Origin: Trueperella pecoris
Lineage (GTDB): Bacteria > Actinomycetota > Actinomycetes > Actinomycetales > Actinomycetaceae
Reading direction: 5' to 3'
DNA: 64,000 nucleotides
Assembly: GCF_014926385.1 (NCBI RefSeq)
Contig: NZ_CP053291.1
Location: 372,001-436,000, forward strand
Positions within the stretch are counted from its first letter, which is position 1. The number at the start of each line of letters is the position of its first letter. Made by a program: the position numbers and the translations under genes. This document shows, in pieces, positions 1 to 10,752 of the stretch. Below the pieces are notes generated by a model. The model was not told the origin of the DNA, searched no databases, and saw only the letters and a program-made list of their open reading frames with translations.

Positions 1-404
1 CGTGGGATGGACACGACGTCGACCCGGTCACGGTTGGCTGAGATGTGCATCAGCATGGCCGTGTCAGAACGCATTCCCGTGATTTCGCCAGCGGCGCCAG
101 CGCCGTCGACGTCGCTCTTTCCTTCGCGCGCGTCCGAGCCGAGGACCAAAATGTTCAGGGGCCGGCCGGCCGCCGCGTCTGCGGGCGGCGGGGTCGTGGG
201 TCGCTCCGTCGGGTCGAAGTATGACTCGACGTTGTGGCTTTGAATGTTGCCCTGCAAGTTCTGGTAGAGAAATGCGACAGCAGAGCCGCCGGTGAGCAAG
301 AACGCGAGCAGGACTAACAGCACGCTTCGTAAGAGCGATGTTGATCGCCCGCGTGCTGAGCGGTGAGAGGGGCCACGCGTCGACGTCGTGGGAGTTGCGT
401 CCAT
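1..404 (-). CDS. LCP (LytR-CpsA-Psr) family protein, 5' part only
   Basis: The gene runs off the left edge, so only the first 134 residues are visible. A short basic cytoplasmic tail (residues 1-24) precedes one membrane segment at about 25-47 and a Pro/Thr-rich linker at 66-78. The LCP domain begins at about 83 with NILVLGSDAR and continues through GMRSDTAMLMH into VSIP, as is usual for this family. LCP proteins transfer undecaprenyl-linked glycopolymers onto peptidoglycan outside the membrane. Standing beside wbbL- and rml-type genes, it is a natural candidate for attaching the polymer made by this locus. The ATG at 404 is chosen because a -10 box sits just upstream, suggesting a leaderless transcript. 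Confidence 0.9.
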   Translation of the reverse strand, partial: MDATPTTSTRGPSHRSARGRSTSLLRSVLLVLLAFLLTGGSAVAFLYQNLQGNIQSHNVESYFDPTERPTTPPPADAAAGRPLNILVLGSDAREGKSDVDGAGAAGEITGMRSDTAMLMHISANRDRVDVVSIP

Positions 405-410
405 GTGTCG

Positions 411-416
411 ATCATA
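411..416 (-). promoter_or_regulatory. -10 box of a probably leaderless LCP gene promoter
   Basis: TATGAT on the minus strand ends seven bases before the LCP start codon, which would place the transcription start at or next to the A of ATG. No Shine-Dalgarno sequence is visible. The -35 region is weak. Leaderless mRNAs are common in actinobacteria. Confidence 0.5.
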
Positions 417-425
417 TAGGCCGCG

Positions 426-453
426 AGGGACATGAGATATCAGTCCCTAGAAT
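426..453 (+). promoter_or_regulatory. Inverted repeat and -10 box upstream of the rhamnosyltransferase gene
   Basis: AGGGAC (426-431) and GTCCCT (443-448) form a 6-bp inverted repeat running into a -10-like TAGAAT at 448-453. The site lies in the 119-bp gap between the divergent LCP and glycosyltransferase genes. It could be an operator overlapping the promoter of the plus-strand gene. The -35 is weak and the assignment is tentative. Confidence 0.3.
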
Positions 454-523
454 GTGCGTCGCGTTTAACGCCGACCTGTGAGGAGACTAGGGTAGTTCTA
501 GCAGCTGCGGAAGAGGAGGTGTT

Positions 524-1356
524 GTGCCAGATATTCGCGTGATTACGGTGGCCTACAACCCGGGGGCGGAACTGATCGAGATGATCGATTCCTTGCCGCG
601 CGCAGTGGGCGAGGCGTCCTTTGAGACCGTCGTCGTCAACAACGGTGGATCCACCCCGGCGCTCGAACGGGCAAAGGAGCGCGCGTCCGTTGTCGAAACC
701 AACGCCAACCTTGGCTATGGCAAAGCGAATAATCTCGGTGCGAAGGGTTTCGACGGCGATTGGTTGCTCATCATTAATCCCGATGTCTCCCTGGCTCCGG
801 GCAGCATCGCGCGCATGATCGAGGTGGCCACGCTCTACCCGCGTGGGGGCGCGTTCGGACCGCGGATCATGACCCCGGAGGGAGATGCTTACCCCTCGGC
901 GCGGCGATTCCCACGACTCGTGGCAGGTACCGGCCACGCGCTGCTCACGAACGTATGGCCGTCGAATCCGTGGACGTCTCGCTACCACGCCGCAGCGGCC
1001 ACGGACACCACCCATCCATCGGACTGGCTCTCCGGAGCGTGCTTGCTCCTCCGCCGTGTCGCCTTCGAGGCCGTGGGCGGCTTCGATGACGACTTCTTCA
1101 TGTTCTTTGAGGACACGATGCTGGGGGAGGATCTGGCTCGCGCAGGCTGGCAGCGAATCTTCGTTCACGACGCCGTGGCAGTCCACGACCAGGGCACATC
1201 GTGGCGCGAGCGCCCGGCGTCGATGCTGCGCGCCCACCACGACTCGGCCTACACCTACCTGGCGAAGGTCTACAACAAGCCGTGGCAGGCCCCGCTACGC
1301 CTCGCCGTGAGGGCAGGGCTGAAGGTGCGCCTGGCGCTTGAGCTGAAGGCCAAAGC

Positions 1357-1360
<4 letters not shown>
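524..1360 (+). CDS. Glycosyltransferase family 2, WbbL-like rhamnosyltransferase
   Basis: This 278-residue GT-A enzyme has an N-terminal ITVAYNPG strand, VVNNGG at about 37-42, the metal/nucleotide-binding stretch LLIINPDVSLAPGS near 83-96, and the acceptor-side motif FFEDTMLGEDLARAGW near 195-210. Size and motifs fit WbbL/RfbF-type dTDP-rhamnosyl transferases. In mycobacteria and relatives these add rhamnose to polyprenyl-PP-GlcNAc on the inner membrane face. The GTG at 524 is chosen because GAGGAGG lies six to ten bases upstream. Its 3' end overlaps the convergent gene by four bases. The acceptor is inferred from context. Confidence 0.8.
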
Positions 1361-3660
<2,300 letters not shown>

Positions 3661-3661
<1 letters not shown>

Positions 3662-4368
3662 TAGCGGCTCTCCTTCGTCGCGAAAAGCATGTCAGTAAGA
3701 ATATTGACGCCGTTGAGCAGGCTCTGGCCCTTGGAACGCGAGTAGTCAGTGTAGTCGATCGTCACTGGCTCCTCGCCCCACGCAAGCTTCATGGCGGCGA
3801 GCTGGTTGATGATTTGGGACGCGTGTGCCATGCGGTGCATGGTCAGGTTCAGGCGCGAGGCGGCGTCGCGGCGAAGGACGCGCAGGCCGTTATGGGAATC
3901 TGACAGGTTCATGCCCGTACGCATGCGGGTGACTTTCGCGGCGGTGGAGAGCACCAGCTTCTTGAGCCGACCCGCCTGATGCTCGCCCGTAAGGAAGCGC
4001 GAGCCGAGTACAAAGGCTAGGTTTTCACGTTCGGCGCGCGCGATCATTTTCATCGCGTCCGCGGTGCGGTGCTGGCCGTCGGCGTCGAAGGTGACGATGT
4101 ATTCTGCGTCCGTGTAGGTCAGCACCCACGTGATGCCCGTCTGCAGGGCGGCTCCTTGGCCGAGGTTGATGGGGTGATCGACGACGATGGCGCCAGCGGC
4201 TCGAGCCAAGTCGCCGCCGTTGTCCTTTGATCCGTCGTTGACGCACACGATGTTGGGGAAAATGCGTCGAGCTCGAGTGATGACGTCGTAAATGACGGTC
4301 GCCTCGTTGTATAGGGGAACCACGAGCCAACTCGCCCGCGATAGGTCCCTAAATCCTTCGTCTTGCAT
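3661..4368 (-). CDS. Polyprenyl-phosphate glycosyltransferase, DPM1-like GT2
   Basis: The 235-residue protein has the dolichol-phosphate-mannose-synthase pattern: LVVPLYNEATVI (15-26), VNDGSKDN (43-50), HPINLGQGAALQTG and the metal site FDADGQH (94-100). No C-terminal membrane domain is present, which fits the partnership with the downstream DUF2304 protein. It probably loads a sugar onto polyprenyl phosphate, a donor type used by GT-C enzymes outside the membrane; three candidate GT-C proteins occur in this locus. First gene of a coupled operon ending with the 1357-2244 glycosyltransferase. No ribosome-binding site is seen; a -10 box abuts the start. Confidence 0.85.
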
Positions 4369-4373
4369 ACGAT

Positions 4374-4379
4374 ATATTA
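4374..4379 (-). promoter_or_regulatory. -10 box of a probably leaderless operon
   Basis: TAATAT on the minus strand occupies -11 to -6 relative to the ATG at 4368, which puts the expected start of transcription on the start codon. The 64-bp gap is shared with the divergent acetyltransferase gene. No Shine-Dalgarno sequence is present on this side, while the plus-strand gene has AAGGAG. Confidence 0.55.
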
Positions 4380-4432
4380 TTGCATAAGGTTCTAACGACC
4401 GATGTTAAGCCTGCCCAAGCAAGGAGATGTGG

Positions 4433-5032
4433 ATGGCGAACGCACGAATCGTCGAATCGGCGGATGTGTCGAATGAGGCAAAAATCGGGGACGGGACCAG
4501 CGTGTGGCATTTGGCGCAGGTGCGCGAGCATGCGGTCATCGGTCGCAACTGCGTGATTGGCCGCGGCGCCTACATTGGCGAGGGCGTCACCATGGGCGAT
4601 AACTGCAAGGTGCAAAACTACGCCCTCGTCTACGAACCCGCCACGCTCGCCGACGGCGTCTTCATCGGTCCCGCCGTCGTTCTGACTAACGATCATTTCC
4701 CGCGCGCGATCAACCCTGACGGCACCTTGAAGTCAGCATCTGACTGGGAGCAGGTCGGCGTCACGATCGAAAGCGGCGCTGCGGTGGGCGCGCGCTCGGT
4801 GTGCGTGGCTCCCGTGACGATTGGCGCATGGTCGCTGGTGGCGGCCGGCTCGGTGGTGACCCGAGACGTTGCCCCGCACGCACTTGTGGCTGGCGTCCCC
4901 GCCAAACAGCTGGGCTGGGTGGGCCATGCAGGGGTCAAGCTGGAAGATCGTGGCGATGGTACGTGGTTATGTCCGGCCACCGGCGATACTTACGAAGAAT
5001 TTTCAAACACAATCCGAAAGGTTGTTAAGTAA
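4433..5032 (+). CDS. Hexapeptide-repeat N-acetyltransferase, WbpD/WlbB-like
   Basis: The 199-residue protein is a left-handed beta-helix acetyltransferase with the run of [IV]-G-x-x hexads (GDGTSVWH, IGRNCVIGRGAYIGEGVTMGD) and the WlbB/WbpD-type segments FIGPAVVLTNDHFPRA and AVGARSVCVAPVTIG. In the WbpA-B-E-D-I pathway WbpD acetylates the 3-amino group of UDP-GlcNAc3NA using acetyl-CoA. The ATG at 4433 is preferred over 4427 because AAGGAG at 4421-4426 is then six bases upstream. It is coupled to the aminotransferase gene by a one-base overlap, supporting the pathway assignment. Confidence 0.85.
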   Translation: MANARIVESADVSNEAKIGDGTSVWHLAQVREHAVIGRNCVIGRGAYIGEGVTMGDNCKVQNYALVYEPATLADGVFIGPAVVLTNDHFPRAINPDGTLKSASDWEQVGVTIESGAAVGARSVCVAPVTIGAWSLVAAGSVVTRDVAPHALVAGVPAKQLGWVGHAGVKLEDRGDGTWLCPATGDTYEEFSNTIRKVVK

Positions 5033-6132
5033 TGGAACGAGCAATGATTCCGGCTGCCAAGCCGATCGTGGGCGACGAGGAGCGTGCTGCCGTTGATGCG
5101 GTTCTCGCTTCGGGCATGCTTGCCCAAGGCGCTGAAGTCGCCTCTTTCGAGGAAGAATTTTCTGCGCAACTGACCCCGGGCGCGCAGGTCGTCGCAGTCA
5201 ACTCCGGCACTTCTGCCCTCCACATTGGCCTGCTGGCCTCCGGCATTGGTGAGGGCGACGAGGTTATTGTTCCCTCGTTCACCTTTGCTGCAACAGGTAA
5301 TTCGGTCGCGCTGACGGGCGCCACGCCGGTCTTCGCCGATATCGAGCCTGACTTCTTCTGCCTCGATCCCGATTCGATCCGGGCCTCGATCACCGAACAC
5401 ACCAAGGGCATCATGCCGGTTCACCTTTACGGTCACCCGGCCAACATGACCGAGATTCGCAAGATCGCCGACGAGTTTGGCCTTCAGATCTTCGAAGACG
5501 CCGCCCAGGCCCACGGCGCCTCGCTCCACGGCGAGATGGTGGGCACCTTCGGCTCCTTTGCGGGATTCTCGCTCTACCCAACCAAGAATATGACCTCCGG
5601 AGAGGGCGGAATGATCTCGACGAAGCATCCCGAGATCGCCCGCCGGGCTCGCCTGCTTCGCAACCAGGGCATGGAGGTCCAGTACCAGAACGAACTGGTG
5701 GGCCTGAATAATCGCATGACGAACATTCACGCCGCGATCGGTCGCGTCCAGCTGCGTAAGCTCGAGGGCTGGACGAAGACGCGTCAGGAGAACGCCGCGT
5801 TCCTCAACGCCCATCTCGAGGGCGTCCTCACCCCGCGGGTGGCCGGGGGCGCCGTGCACGTCTACCACCAGTACACTATCCGAGTTGAGGACGATCGCGA
5901 CGGCTTCGCCAACGCCCTGCGCGAGGAGTACAAGGTCGGCTGCGGCGTGTACTACCCGATCCCGAACCATCGCCTGCCCTCGCTGGCCCATTATGCTCCG
6001 GGCCTGGAGCTGCCCAACACCGAGGCCGCGGCCAAGCAGGTTATCTCCCTGCCGGTTCACCCCTCGCTCACCCAAGAAGACCTCGAGCGTATCGTCGAGG
6101 CCGTCAACGCTGTCGTCAAGGCCGGTGCCTAA
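5032..6132 (+). CDS. DegT/DnrJ/EryC1/StrS sugar aminotransferase, WbpE-like
   Basis: This 366-residue PLP enzyme has VNSGTSALHIGL (57-68) for phosphate binding, PSFTFAATGNSV (81-92), D156 in FEDAAQAHGA, and the PLP lysine K185 in SLYPTKNMTSGEGG. WbpE converts the 3-keto UDP-GlcNAcA made by a WbpB enzyme to the 3-amino sugar with glutamate. It lies between the matching acetyltransferase and oxidoreductase genes, with start/stop overlaps on both sides. General family membership is certain; substrate is inferred from the set. Confidence 0.88.
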   Translation: MERAMIPAAKPIVGDEERAAVDAVLASGMLAQGAEVASFEEEFSAQLTPGAQVVAVNSGTSALHIGLLASGIGEGDEVIVPSFTFAATGNSVALTGATPVFADIEPDFFCLDPDSIRASITEHTKGIMPVHLYGHPANMTEIRKIADEFGLQIFEDAAQAHGASLHGEMVGTFGSFAGFSLYPTKNMTSGEGGMISTKHPEIARRARLLRNQGMEVQYQNELVGLNNRMTNIHAAIGRVQLRKLEGWTKTRQENAAFLNAHLEGVLTPRVAGGAVHVYHQYTIRVEDDRDGFANALREEYKVGCGVYYPIPNHRLPSLAHYAPGLELPNTEAAAKQVISLPVHPSLTQEDLERIVEAVNAVVKAGA

Positions 6133-7118
6133 TGACTCTACGTTACGGACTGATCGGCCTGGGTTCCATGGGCCGCCACCACGCGCGCAACATTCGCGCC
6201 CTGGAAGGTGCCGAGCTCGTCGCCGTCGCCGATCCTTATGGTGACAAGTTTGGAGTGGCCGGCGATCTCGAGGTTCTGCCCGACGTCGATGCGCTGATTG
6301 ACGCCGGGATCGACGCCGCCATGGTGGCCGTCCCGACCGGCCAGCACGCCGAGGTGGCTCTCAAGCTTGCCGCCGCCGGGGTTCACACGATGGTAGAAAA
6401 GCCGCTTGCCTCCACGATCGAGGAGGGCAAGGCACTCGTCGATGCGTTCGAATCAGCAGGTCTCGTCGGCGCGGTCGGCTACGTTGAGCGGTGTAACCCG
6501 GCGCTCTTGGAGATGCGCCGCCGGATCGCCGAGGGGCAGCTGGGCAAGATATATCAGATTACGACGCGTCGCCAGTCTCCCTTCCCGGCCCGCATTGCCG
6601 ACGTCGGTGTGGTCAAGGACCTGGCCACTCACGACGTCGATCTGACGGCCTGGGTTGCGGGCGCACAGTACGCTACCATCTCGGCTCAAACAGCGCATCG
6701 AGCTGGCCGGCAGTACGAAGATCTGGTGACGGCGTCGGGCAAGCTGACCAACGGTGTGCTGGTCAATCACCTCGTCAACTGGCTGACTCCCTACAAGGAG
6801 CGGCAGACCGTGGTGCTCGGCGAGCATGGAGCGCTCGTGGCCGATACGACCATGGGAGACCTGACGTTCTTCGAGAACGGCTCGTTGCCGCTGGGCTGGG
6901 ATCAGATCTCCGCCTTCCGGGGCGTCTCCGAGGGGCAGGTCATCCGGTACGCGTTTGAAAAGCGCGAGCCGCTCGCCGTCGAGCACGAGCACTTCCGCGA
7001 TGCGATCCTCGGCACGTCCAGCGAGCACGTGACGATGCGCGAGGCGCTGACTACGATGGAGGTCGTCCACGCCATGCTTGACTCGGCCGCCAACGATGGC
7101 CAGACCATCGCGTTCTAG
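6132..7118 (+). CDS. Gfo/Idh/MocA oxidoreductase, WbpB/WlbA-like
   Basis: The 328-residue protein has the NAD-binding GLGSMG at 9-14, the family signature EKPLA from 89, and a C-terminal alpha/beta domain with RIADVGVVKDLATHDVDL. WbpB oxidises C3 of UDP-GlcNAcA and works in a redox cycle with the WbpE transaminase. It overlaps the wbpE-like gene in TAATG and ends the three-gene run. Gfo/Idh enzymes act on many sugars, so the exact reaction rests on the neighbouring genes. A hairpin follows at 7126. Confidence 0.83.
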   Translation: MTLRYGLIGLGSMGRHHARNIRALEGAELVAVADPYGDKFGVAGDLEVLPDVDALIDAGIDAAMVAVPTGQHAEVALKLAAAGVHTMVEKPLASTIEEGKALVDAFESAGLVGAVGYVERCNPALLEMRRRIAEGQLGKIYQITTRRQSPFPARIADVGVVKDLATHDVDLTAWVAGAQYATISAQTAHRAGRQYEDLVTASGKLTNGVLVNHLVNWLTPYKERQTVVLGEHGALVADTTMGDLTFFENGSLPLGWDQISAFRGVSEGQVIRYAFEKREPLAVEHEHFRDAILGTSSEHVTMREALTTMEVVHAMLDSAANDGQTIAF

Positions 7119-7125
7119 TCCGCCA

Positions 7126-7160
7126 GGTGCCCCGATTTTTCAGGCCGGGGCACCGGCCTG
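7126..7160 (+). terminator. Hairpin pair after the wbpB-like gene
   Basis: GGTGCCCCG (7126-7134) can pair with CGGGGCACC (7146-7154). A competing hairpin CAGGCCGG/CCGGCCTG (7141-7148 and 7153-7160) shares part of the second arm. There is no T-run after either, so a terminator role is only possible. The flippase gene starts 14 bases later. Confidence 0.35.
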
Positions 7161-7173
7161 TTAGCCTGAATCA

Positions 7174-8493
7174 ATGATGCGTTACCGCCGGCTTATCACA
7201 AGCCTCGAATCGCGGCCCTTCCTGAAGAACGTCCTGACCCTCGTTTCCGGGACGGCCGCCGCGCAGGCAGTGGGAATCGTGCTCGCGATTCCCTTGGCCT
7301 GGCTATACTCGCCGGAGGCGTTCGGCCTTTTCGCCATCATTCAGGCGATTGTGGCTGTCCTCGTCACCGTCGCCTCCGCCCGTTACGACCTGGCGATCGT
7401 CCTGCCCAAGCGCGATTCCGAAGCCCGCGTCCTCATGAGGCTCGCCACGCGTTCGATCCTCGTCGTCTCGCTCGTGAGCGCGGGCGTGCTGGTGGCGATG
7501 TCTGAGTGGTTCGCAAACTATTACGGCTCGGCCGCGCTCGGGCGTTGGATGTGGACGGTGGGTATCCTCACCTACCTCACCTCGCAGGTGGCCAACCTGC
7601 AGTTTTGGTATACGCGCAAGACGCGCTACAAGGTGATCGCCCTCAACCGCGTCCTTCAGACAACCGGAGTGGCGCTCTTCCAGCTCGCCATCTACGTGTG
7701 GCTACCCGACTTCCGTGGCCTCCTGGTAGGGACGATCGTGGGCCAGCTCCTCGCCCTCATCTTCTTGAGTTACCAGGCCAGAGGTGACCAGACGGACATG
7801 TCCGAGGCACCGACGGTGGGGGAGATGGCCAAGCGCTATTGGCGGATGCCGGTCTATAACGGCCCGACTGCGCTGGTTGACGGCGTTCGAAGCAACGGAA
7901 TCGTCATGATTATTGGCCTGGCGGGCGCGAATGTCGTCGGCCAATACGGGCAGGCCGCCCGCATGATGCAGGTGCCACTGGGCTTCATCACGGCCTCGGT
8001 CACGCAGGTCTTCTTCCAGAGGCTTGCCACGATTCGCCCCGGTGAGATGACGCCGCTCGTCCGGCAGGCCGTCAAGAAATTGGGCATGGCGGGATTCTTG
8101 CCCTTCCTCGCGCTGGGCATCGCCGCCCCGTGGCTTTTCCCCTTTGTCTTTGGGCCGCAGTGGGACCAGGCCGGCTACTTCGCGCAGGCCATCACTCCGT
8201 GGATGTTCATGCTGGTGATGACATCGCCTATTTCGAACATCTTCATCGTGACTGATACCCAAAACTGGATGCTAGCCTTCTCGGTGGTCTACACCGCCGC
8301 GACCCTCGGGGTCCTCGCCTTCTCGCCGTGGCCTATGCTGATCACCATCTGGGTCATGTCGCTCGTGAACGCGGCGCTGCTTGCACTGATGCTCGTCCTT
8401 GCCGCGCTCGCTTCCTACAGATTCGATCGCCGGCAGATTAACGACGAGCCCGAGGATAGAGCGAGCCCGAGGATTGAGCGAGCCCGAGGCTAA
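7174..8493 (+). CDS. Oligosaccharide flippase family protein (Wzx-type)
   Basis: The 439-residue polytopic membrane protein starts with the typical LENV-like entry (FLKNVLTLVSGTAAAQAVGIVLAIPLAWLYSPEAFGLFA), shows about twelve hydrophobic segments and belongs to the MATE/MOP polysaccharide exporters. Wzx proteins turn undecaprenyl-linked sugar units across the membrane. Start may be 7174 or the next ATG at 7177; no strong ribosome-binding site is seen. The last sixteen residues, rich in E, R and P, are encoded by a 17-bp tandem repeat that also covers the stop codons of this gene and the convergent one. Confidence 0.88.
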   Translation: MMRYRRLITSLESRPFLKNVLTLVSGTAAAQAVGIVLAIPLAWLYSPEAFGLFAIIQAIVAVLVTVASARYDLAIVLPKRDSEARVLMRLATRSILVVSLVSAGVLVAMSEWFANYYGSAALGRWMWTVGILTYLTSQVANLQFWYTRKTRYKVIALNRVLQTTGVALFQLAIYVWLPDFRGLLVGTIVGQLLALIFLSYQARGDQTDMSEAPTVGEMAKRYWRMPVYNGPTALVDGVRSNGIVMIIGLAGANVVGQYGQAARMMQVPLGFITASVTQVFFQRLATIRPGEMTPLVRQAVKKLGMAGFLPFLALGIAAPWLFPFVFGPQWDQAGYFAQAITPWMFMLVMTSPISNIFIVTDTQNWMLAFSVVYTAATLGVLAFSPWPMLITIWVMSLVNAALLALMLVLAALASYRFDRRQINDEPEDRASPRIERARG

Positions 8494-8495
8494 GC
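8446..8495. repeat. 17-bp tandem repeat, three copies, over convergent stop codons
   Basis: Units start at 8446, 8463 and 8480 (GAGCCCGAGGATAGAGC and close variants; the last is 16 bp). Because 17 is not a multiple of three, any gain or loss of a unit would change the C-terminus of the flippase and also of the minus-strand glycosyltransferase, whose stop is at 8490-8492. Confidence 0.75.
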
Positions 8496-9566
8496 GAGGT
8501 CAGCGGCCACCTTGCGTGCCCGGGCGAGCCACGTGTGGTGCACCCGATCAGCCTCGACGCGGGCCGTGGCCCGCTCTACCTTGCCCGGGTTGGCAGCCAG
8601 GTCCTTGAGCGTGCGTTCGATGGAGTCGCGGTCGTTGTTGACCACCCAGCCCCAATCGTTCGCCTCCACCATCTGGCTGACGAGGGTGTGGTCGCTCGCA
8701 AGAATCGGCTTGCCGTAGTTGACGTATTCAAAGAGCTTCACCGGCACCGCAAAGTCCCGGTAATGGCTCGGGGCTACAACGTTGACGGCGATATTGGCCT
8801 GCGCGTACAGCTCGAGCAATTCGGGGCCGCTACGGTGAACAATGCGGATGTTGGAGTGGCCGGACACGTCGTATTCGCCGCTCACCCGATCCCATAGCTC
8901 CTTCGATGTGCACAGCGTGAAGGTCACCTCTGGGGTCTTCTTTACCGCCTCTATCAGCTCGTGAAGTTGGTAGAGGGGGCCCACCGAGCCGACGTAAAAC
9001 AGGTGAAGCGGCCGGCTGGGGACGGCGAGGTCAAGATTCGTGCCGCCCGGGGGAAGGGCGTCAACGCGAGCGCCTTCCAGCTCTGGGATTTCGTCAGCCA
9101 TCTGCATCGAGGGCAGGTAGACCGTGGACATGTACCGGCGGTAGAGGGCCAGCTCGGCCCGGTACAGTGGGCGGATTGCAGCTGCCATAGGGCGCCCGAC
9201 GCGCCTGACGTATTCGTCAAAACGCCAATAAATGTCGCGGTAAAAGACCGATTGCGGAATATGGTGCTTCTTCAGCCAGGAGAAGATCATGGCGTCGATG
9301 AAGAGGTGGGGGACGTGGTTGGGGTCCCCAATCATCGGCGGAATCGTTGCCGATTCGGAATACATGAAGTCGAAGATCTTCCCCGCGGCTATCTCAGCCT
9401 TAAGTACCTTGAATTTTCGCTTTCGCTCGGCTGCGGTACCCGTGAGGTCGAAGACCTCGTAGCCTGCCTCAACAAATGCGGCCTTCATCTTGGGCGGCCT
9501 GATCGCCGACGCGAACACCGAGTGAGGGTTAAGCGGATAGGGCGCATGAAAAATCATCGCTGGCAT
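8490..9566 (-). CDS. Glycosyltransferase, GT-B fold (family 4-like)
   Basis: A 358-residue GT-B enzyme. The C-terminal half has the donor-site features HLFYVGSVGPLYQLHELIEA, then APSHYRDFAVPVKLFEYVNYGKPILASD, which is the EX7E-like region of GT1/GT4 enzymes. The N-terminal domain opens with PAMIFHAPYPLNP. It acts on nucleotide-sugar donors at the cytoplasmic side; sugar and acceptor are not readable. It is the second gene of a two-gene minus-strand run with the 9568-10656 gene, one base between them, and it converges on the flippase gene. Confidence 0.8.
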   Translation of the reverse strand: MPAMIFHAPYPLNPHSVFASAIRPPKMKAAFVEAGYEVFDLTGTAAERKRKFKVLKAEIAAGKIFDFMYSESATIPPMIGDPNHVPHLFIDAMIFSWLKKHHIPQSVFYRDIYWRFDEYVRRVGRPMAAAIRPLYRAELALYRRYMSTVYLPSMQMADEIPELEGARVDALPPGGTNLDLAVPSRPLHLFYVGSVGPLYQLHELIEAVKKTPEVTFTLCTSKELWDRVSGEYDVSGHSNIRIVHRSGPELLELYAQANIAVNVVAPSHYRDFAVPVKLFEYVNYGKPILASDHTLVSQMVEANDWGWVVNNDRDSIERTLKDLAANPGKVERATARVEADRVHHTWLARARKVAADLA

Positions 9567-9567
9567 A

Positions 9568-10656
9568 TCAGGCTCCTAGGCGAGCATAGAGATCAATGTA
9601 GGACCGGGCAACTGTTGCGGCAGAGAAGCGCTCGCCAATCGTGGCCGCGATATCCTCCGCAGTCAGGCTATCCGTCTTATCTTCTACCCTGACAATCGCG
9701 TCCGCATAATCCGCGGGGTCGGCGCTGTCAACGAGCTCTCCGACGGCCGGATCAATGTATTCGCGGTGTCCGCCGGTTGCGCCGACAACGAGCGGCCGGC
9801 CGTTGACAATCGCCTCCGCGGCCGATACGAAAAAGTTCTCGCCTTCGGAGGGACCAAGAAACATATCGGACTCGCCCAGGCGCATCTGCACCTCGCTCGG
9901 CGATACGTGACCGGGAAGAATCACCGTCACCCCGAGCTGGCTAGCCAGCGCCTCGACGTCGGGACGCAGGGGGCCATCCCCGAGCCACGTGAGGCGCGCA
10001 TCGCGCCCCCGGTCCAGCAGCTCGCGAACCGTTTGCACCGCCACGAGCGGCCGTTTTCCCGGCACTAAACCGCCCGTGGACACCAGGTGGAGCACCTCGC
10101 GCTCGCTGCGCCGAGGGACAAGTTGGGCGGGGGTCGGAACCTGGCAAGGAATAATGCGAACCGGCTTTGAGCCGCGAATGTCCCGAATCGGGCGCGCGAG
10201 ATAATCGTTAACCGCGATGACGACGTCGGGCAGGTGCTCAAGCTGCTTGAGAGCCGGCTGGATCTTGCGCCACAGAGGCGAAAGGTTGTGGGGGTTGGAA
10301 ATGCCCGACCAATGCTCCGTGTGTACCCATGGCTTGCCAGGGCCGCGTACAGCGAAGGGCTCGATGGCCGAAATGGCTTGCGTGTGAACGACGTCGGCGG
10401 CAGCGATATGCGTGCTCAATGCGATCCGGGCGCGGGCGATGGAGAACGGGTTATTGGTGGCCATCGGAATGCGGACGGTGCGCACGCCGTCCACCATGAC
10501 CGCACGGGTGCGGTCGTCAACGTGTGGCGCGACGAGGTGGACGACGCTCAGATCCACGCCTGCGGCGATGAGCGCCTGACAATCTTTGAGGACGAAGGAG
10601 CCCGAACTGGGGTTTTTTCTCGTCGGAAACCACGGCGTGACCATCACAATACGCAT
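9568..10656 (-). CDS. Glycosyltransferase family 4
   Basis: The 362-residue GT-B protein begins MRIVMVTPWFPTRKNPSSGS, a classic family-4 start with the Gly-rich acceptor loop. It continues with VSTGGLVPGKRPLVAVQTV, LTWLGDGPLRPDVEALA and the donor-site EGENFFVSAAEAIVNGRPLVVG. The open frame extends far upstream over the divergent gene but without family similarity; ATG 10656 is chosen (AGG nine bases upstream), with 10662 as alternative. It forms an operon with the gene at 8490-9566. Confidence 0.85.
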   Translation of the reverse strand: MRIVMVTPWFPTRKNPSSGSFVLKDCQALIAAGVDLSVVHLVAPHVDDRTRAVMVDGVRTVRIPMATNNPFSIARARIALSTHIAAADVVHTQAISAIEPFAVRGPGKPWVHTEHWSGISNPHNLSPLWRKIQPALKQLEHLPDVVIAVNDYLARPIRDIRGSKPVRIIPCQVPTPAQLVPRRSEREVLHLVSTGGLVPGKRPLVAVQTVRELLDRGRDARLTWLGDGPLRPDVEALASQLGVTVILPGHVSPSEVQMRLGESDMFLGPSEGENFFVSAAEAIVNGRPLVVGATGGHREYIDPAVGELVDSADPADYADAIVRVEDKTDSLTAEDIAATIGERFSAATVARSYIDLYARLGA

Positions 10657-10710
10657 GCACATTAACCTACCATCGGCATCTGAGTATTCGGAATTGTTCC
10701 CCGACTCCGT

Positions 10711-10716
10711 TAGAAT
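10711..10716 (+). promoter_or_regulatory. -10 candidate for the asparagine-synthase-like gene
   Basis: TAGAAT lies 37 bases upstream of the chosen start, in the gap between divergent genes. The -35 region (TTCGGA, 18-bp spacer) is a poor match. Confidence 0.35.
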
Positions 10717-10752
10717 TGCCCAAAAAGCTTGAAGATGGTCGGAGAAATTATG

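Noticed and set aside
440-1240. Long open frame antisense to the first glycosyltransferase gene
   Set aside because: No family features; its peptide is the shadow of a GC-rich gene, while the plus strand has clear GT2 motifs and a ribosome-binding site.
4990-6075. 361-codon minus-strand frame opposite the wbpE-like gene
   Set aside because: Shadow frame; the plus strand carries the PLP enzyme motifs and overlapping start and stop codons.
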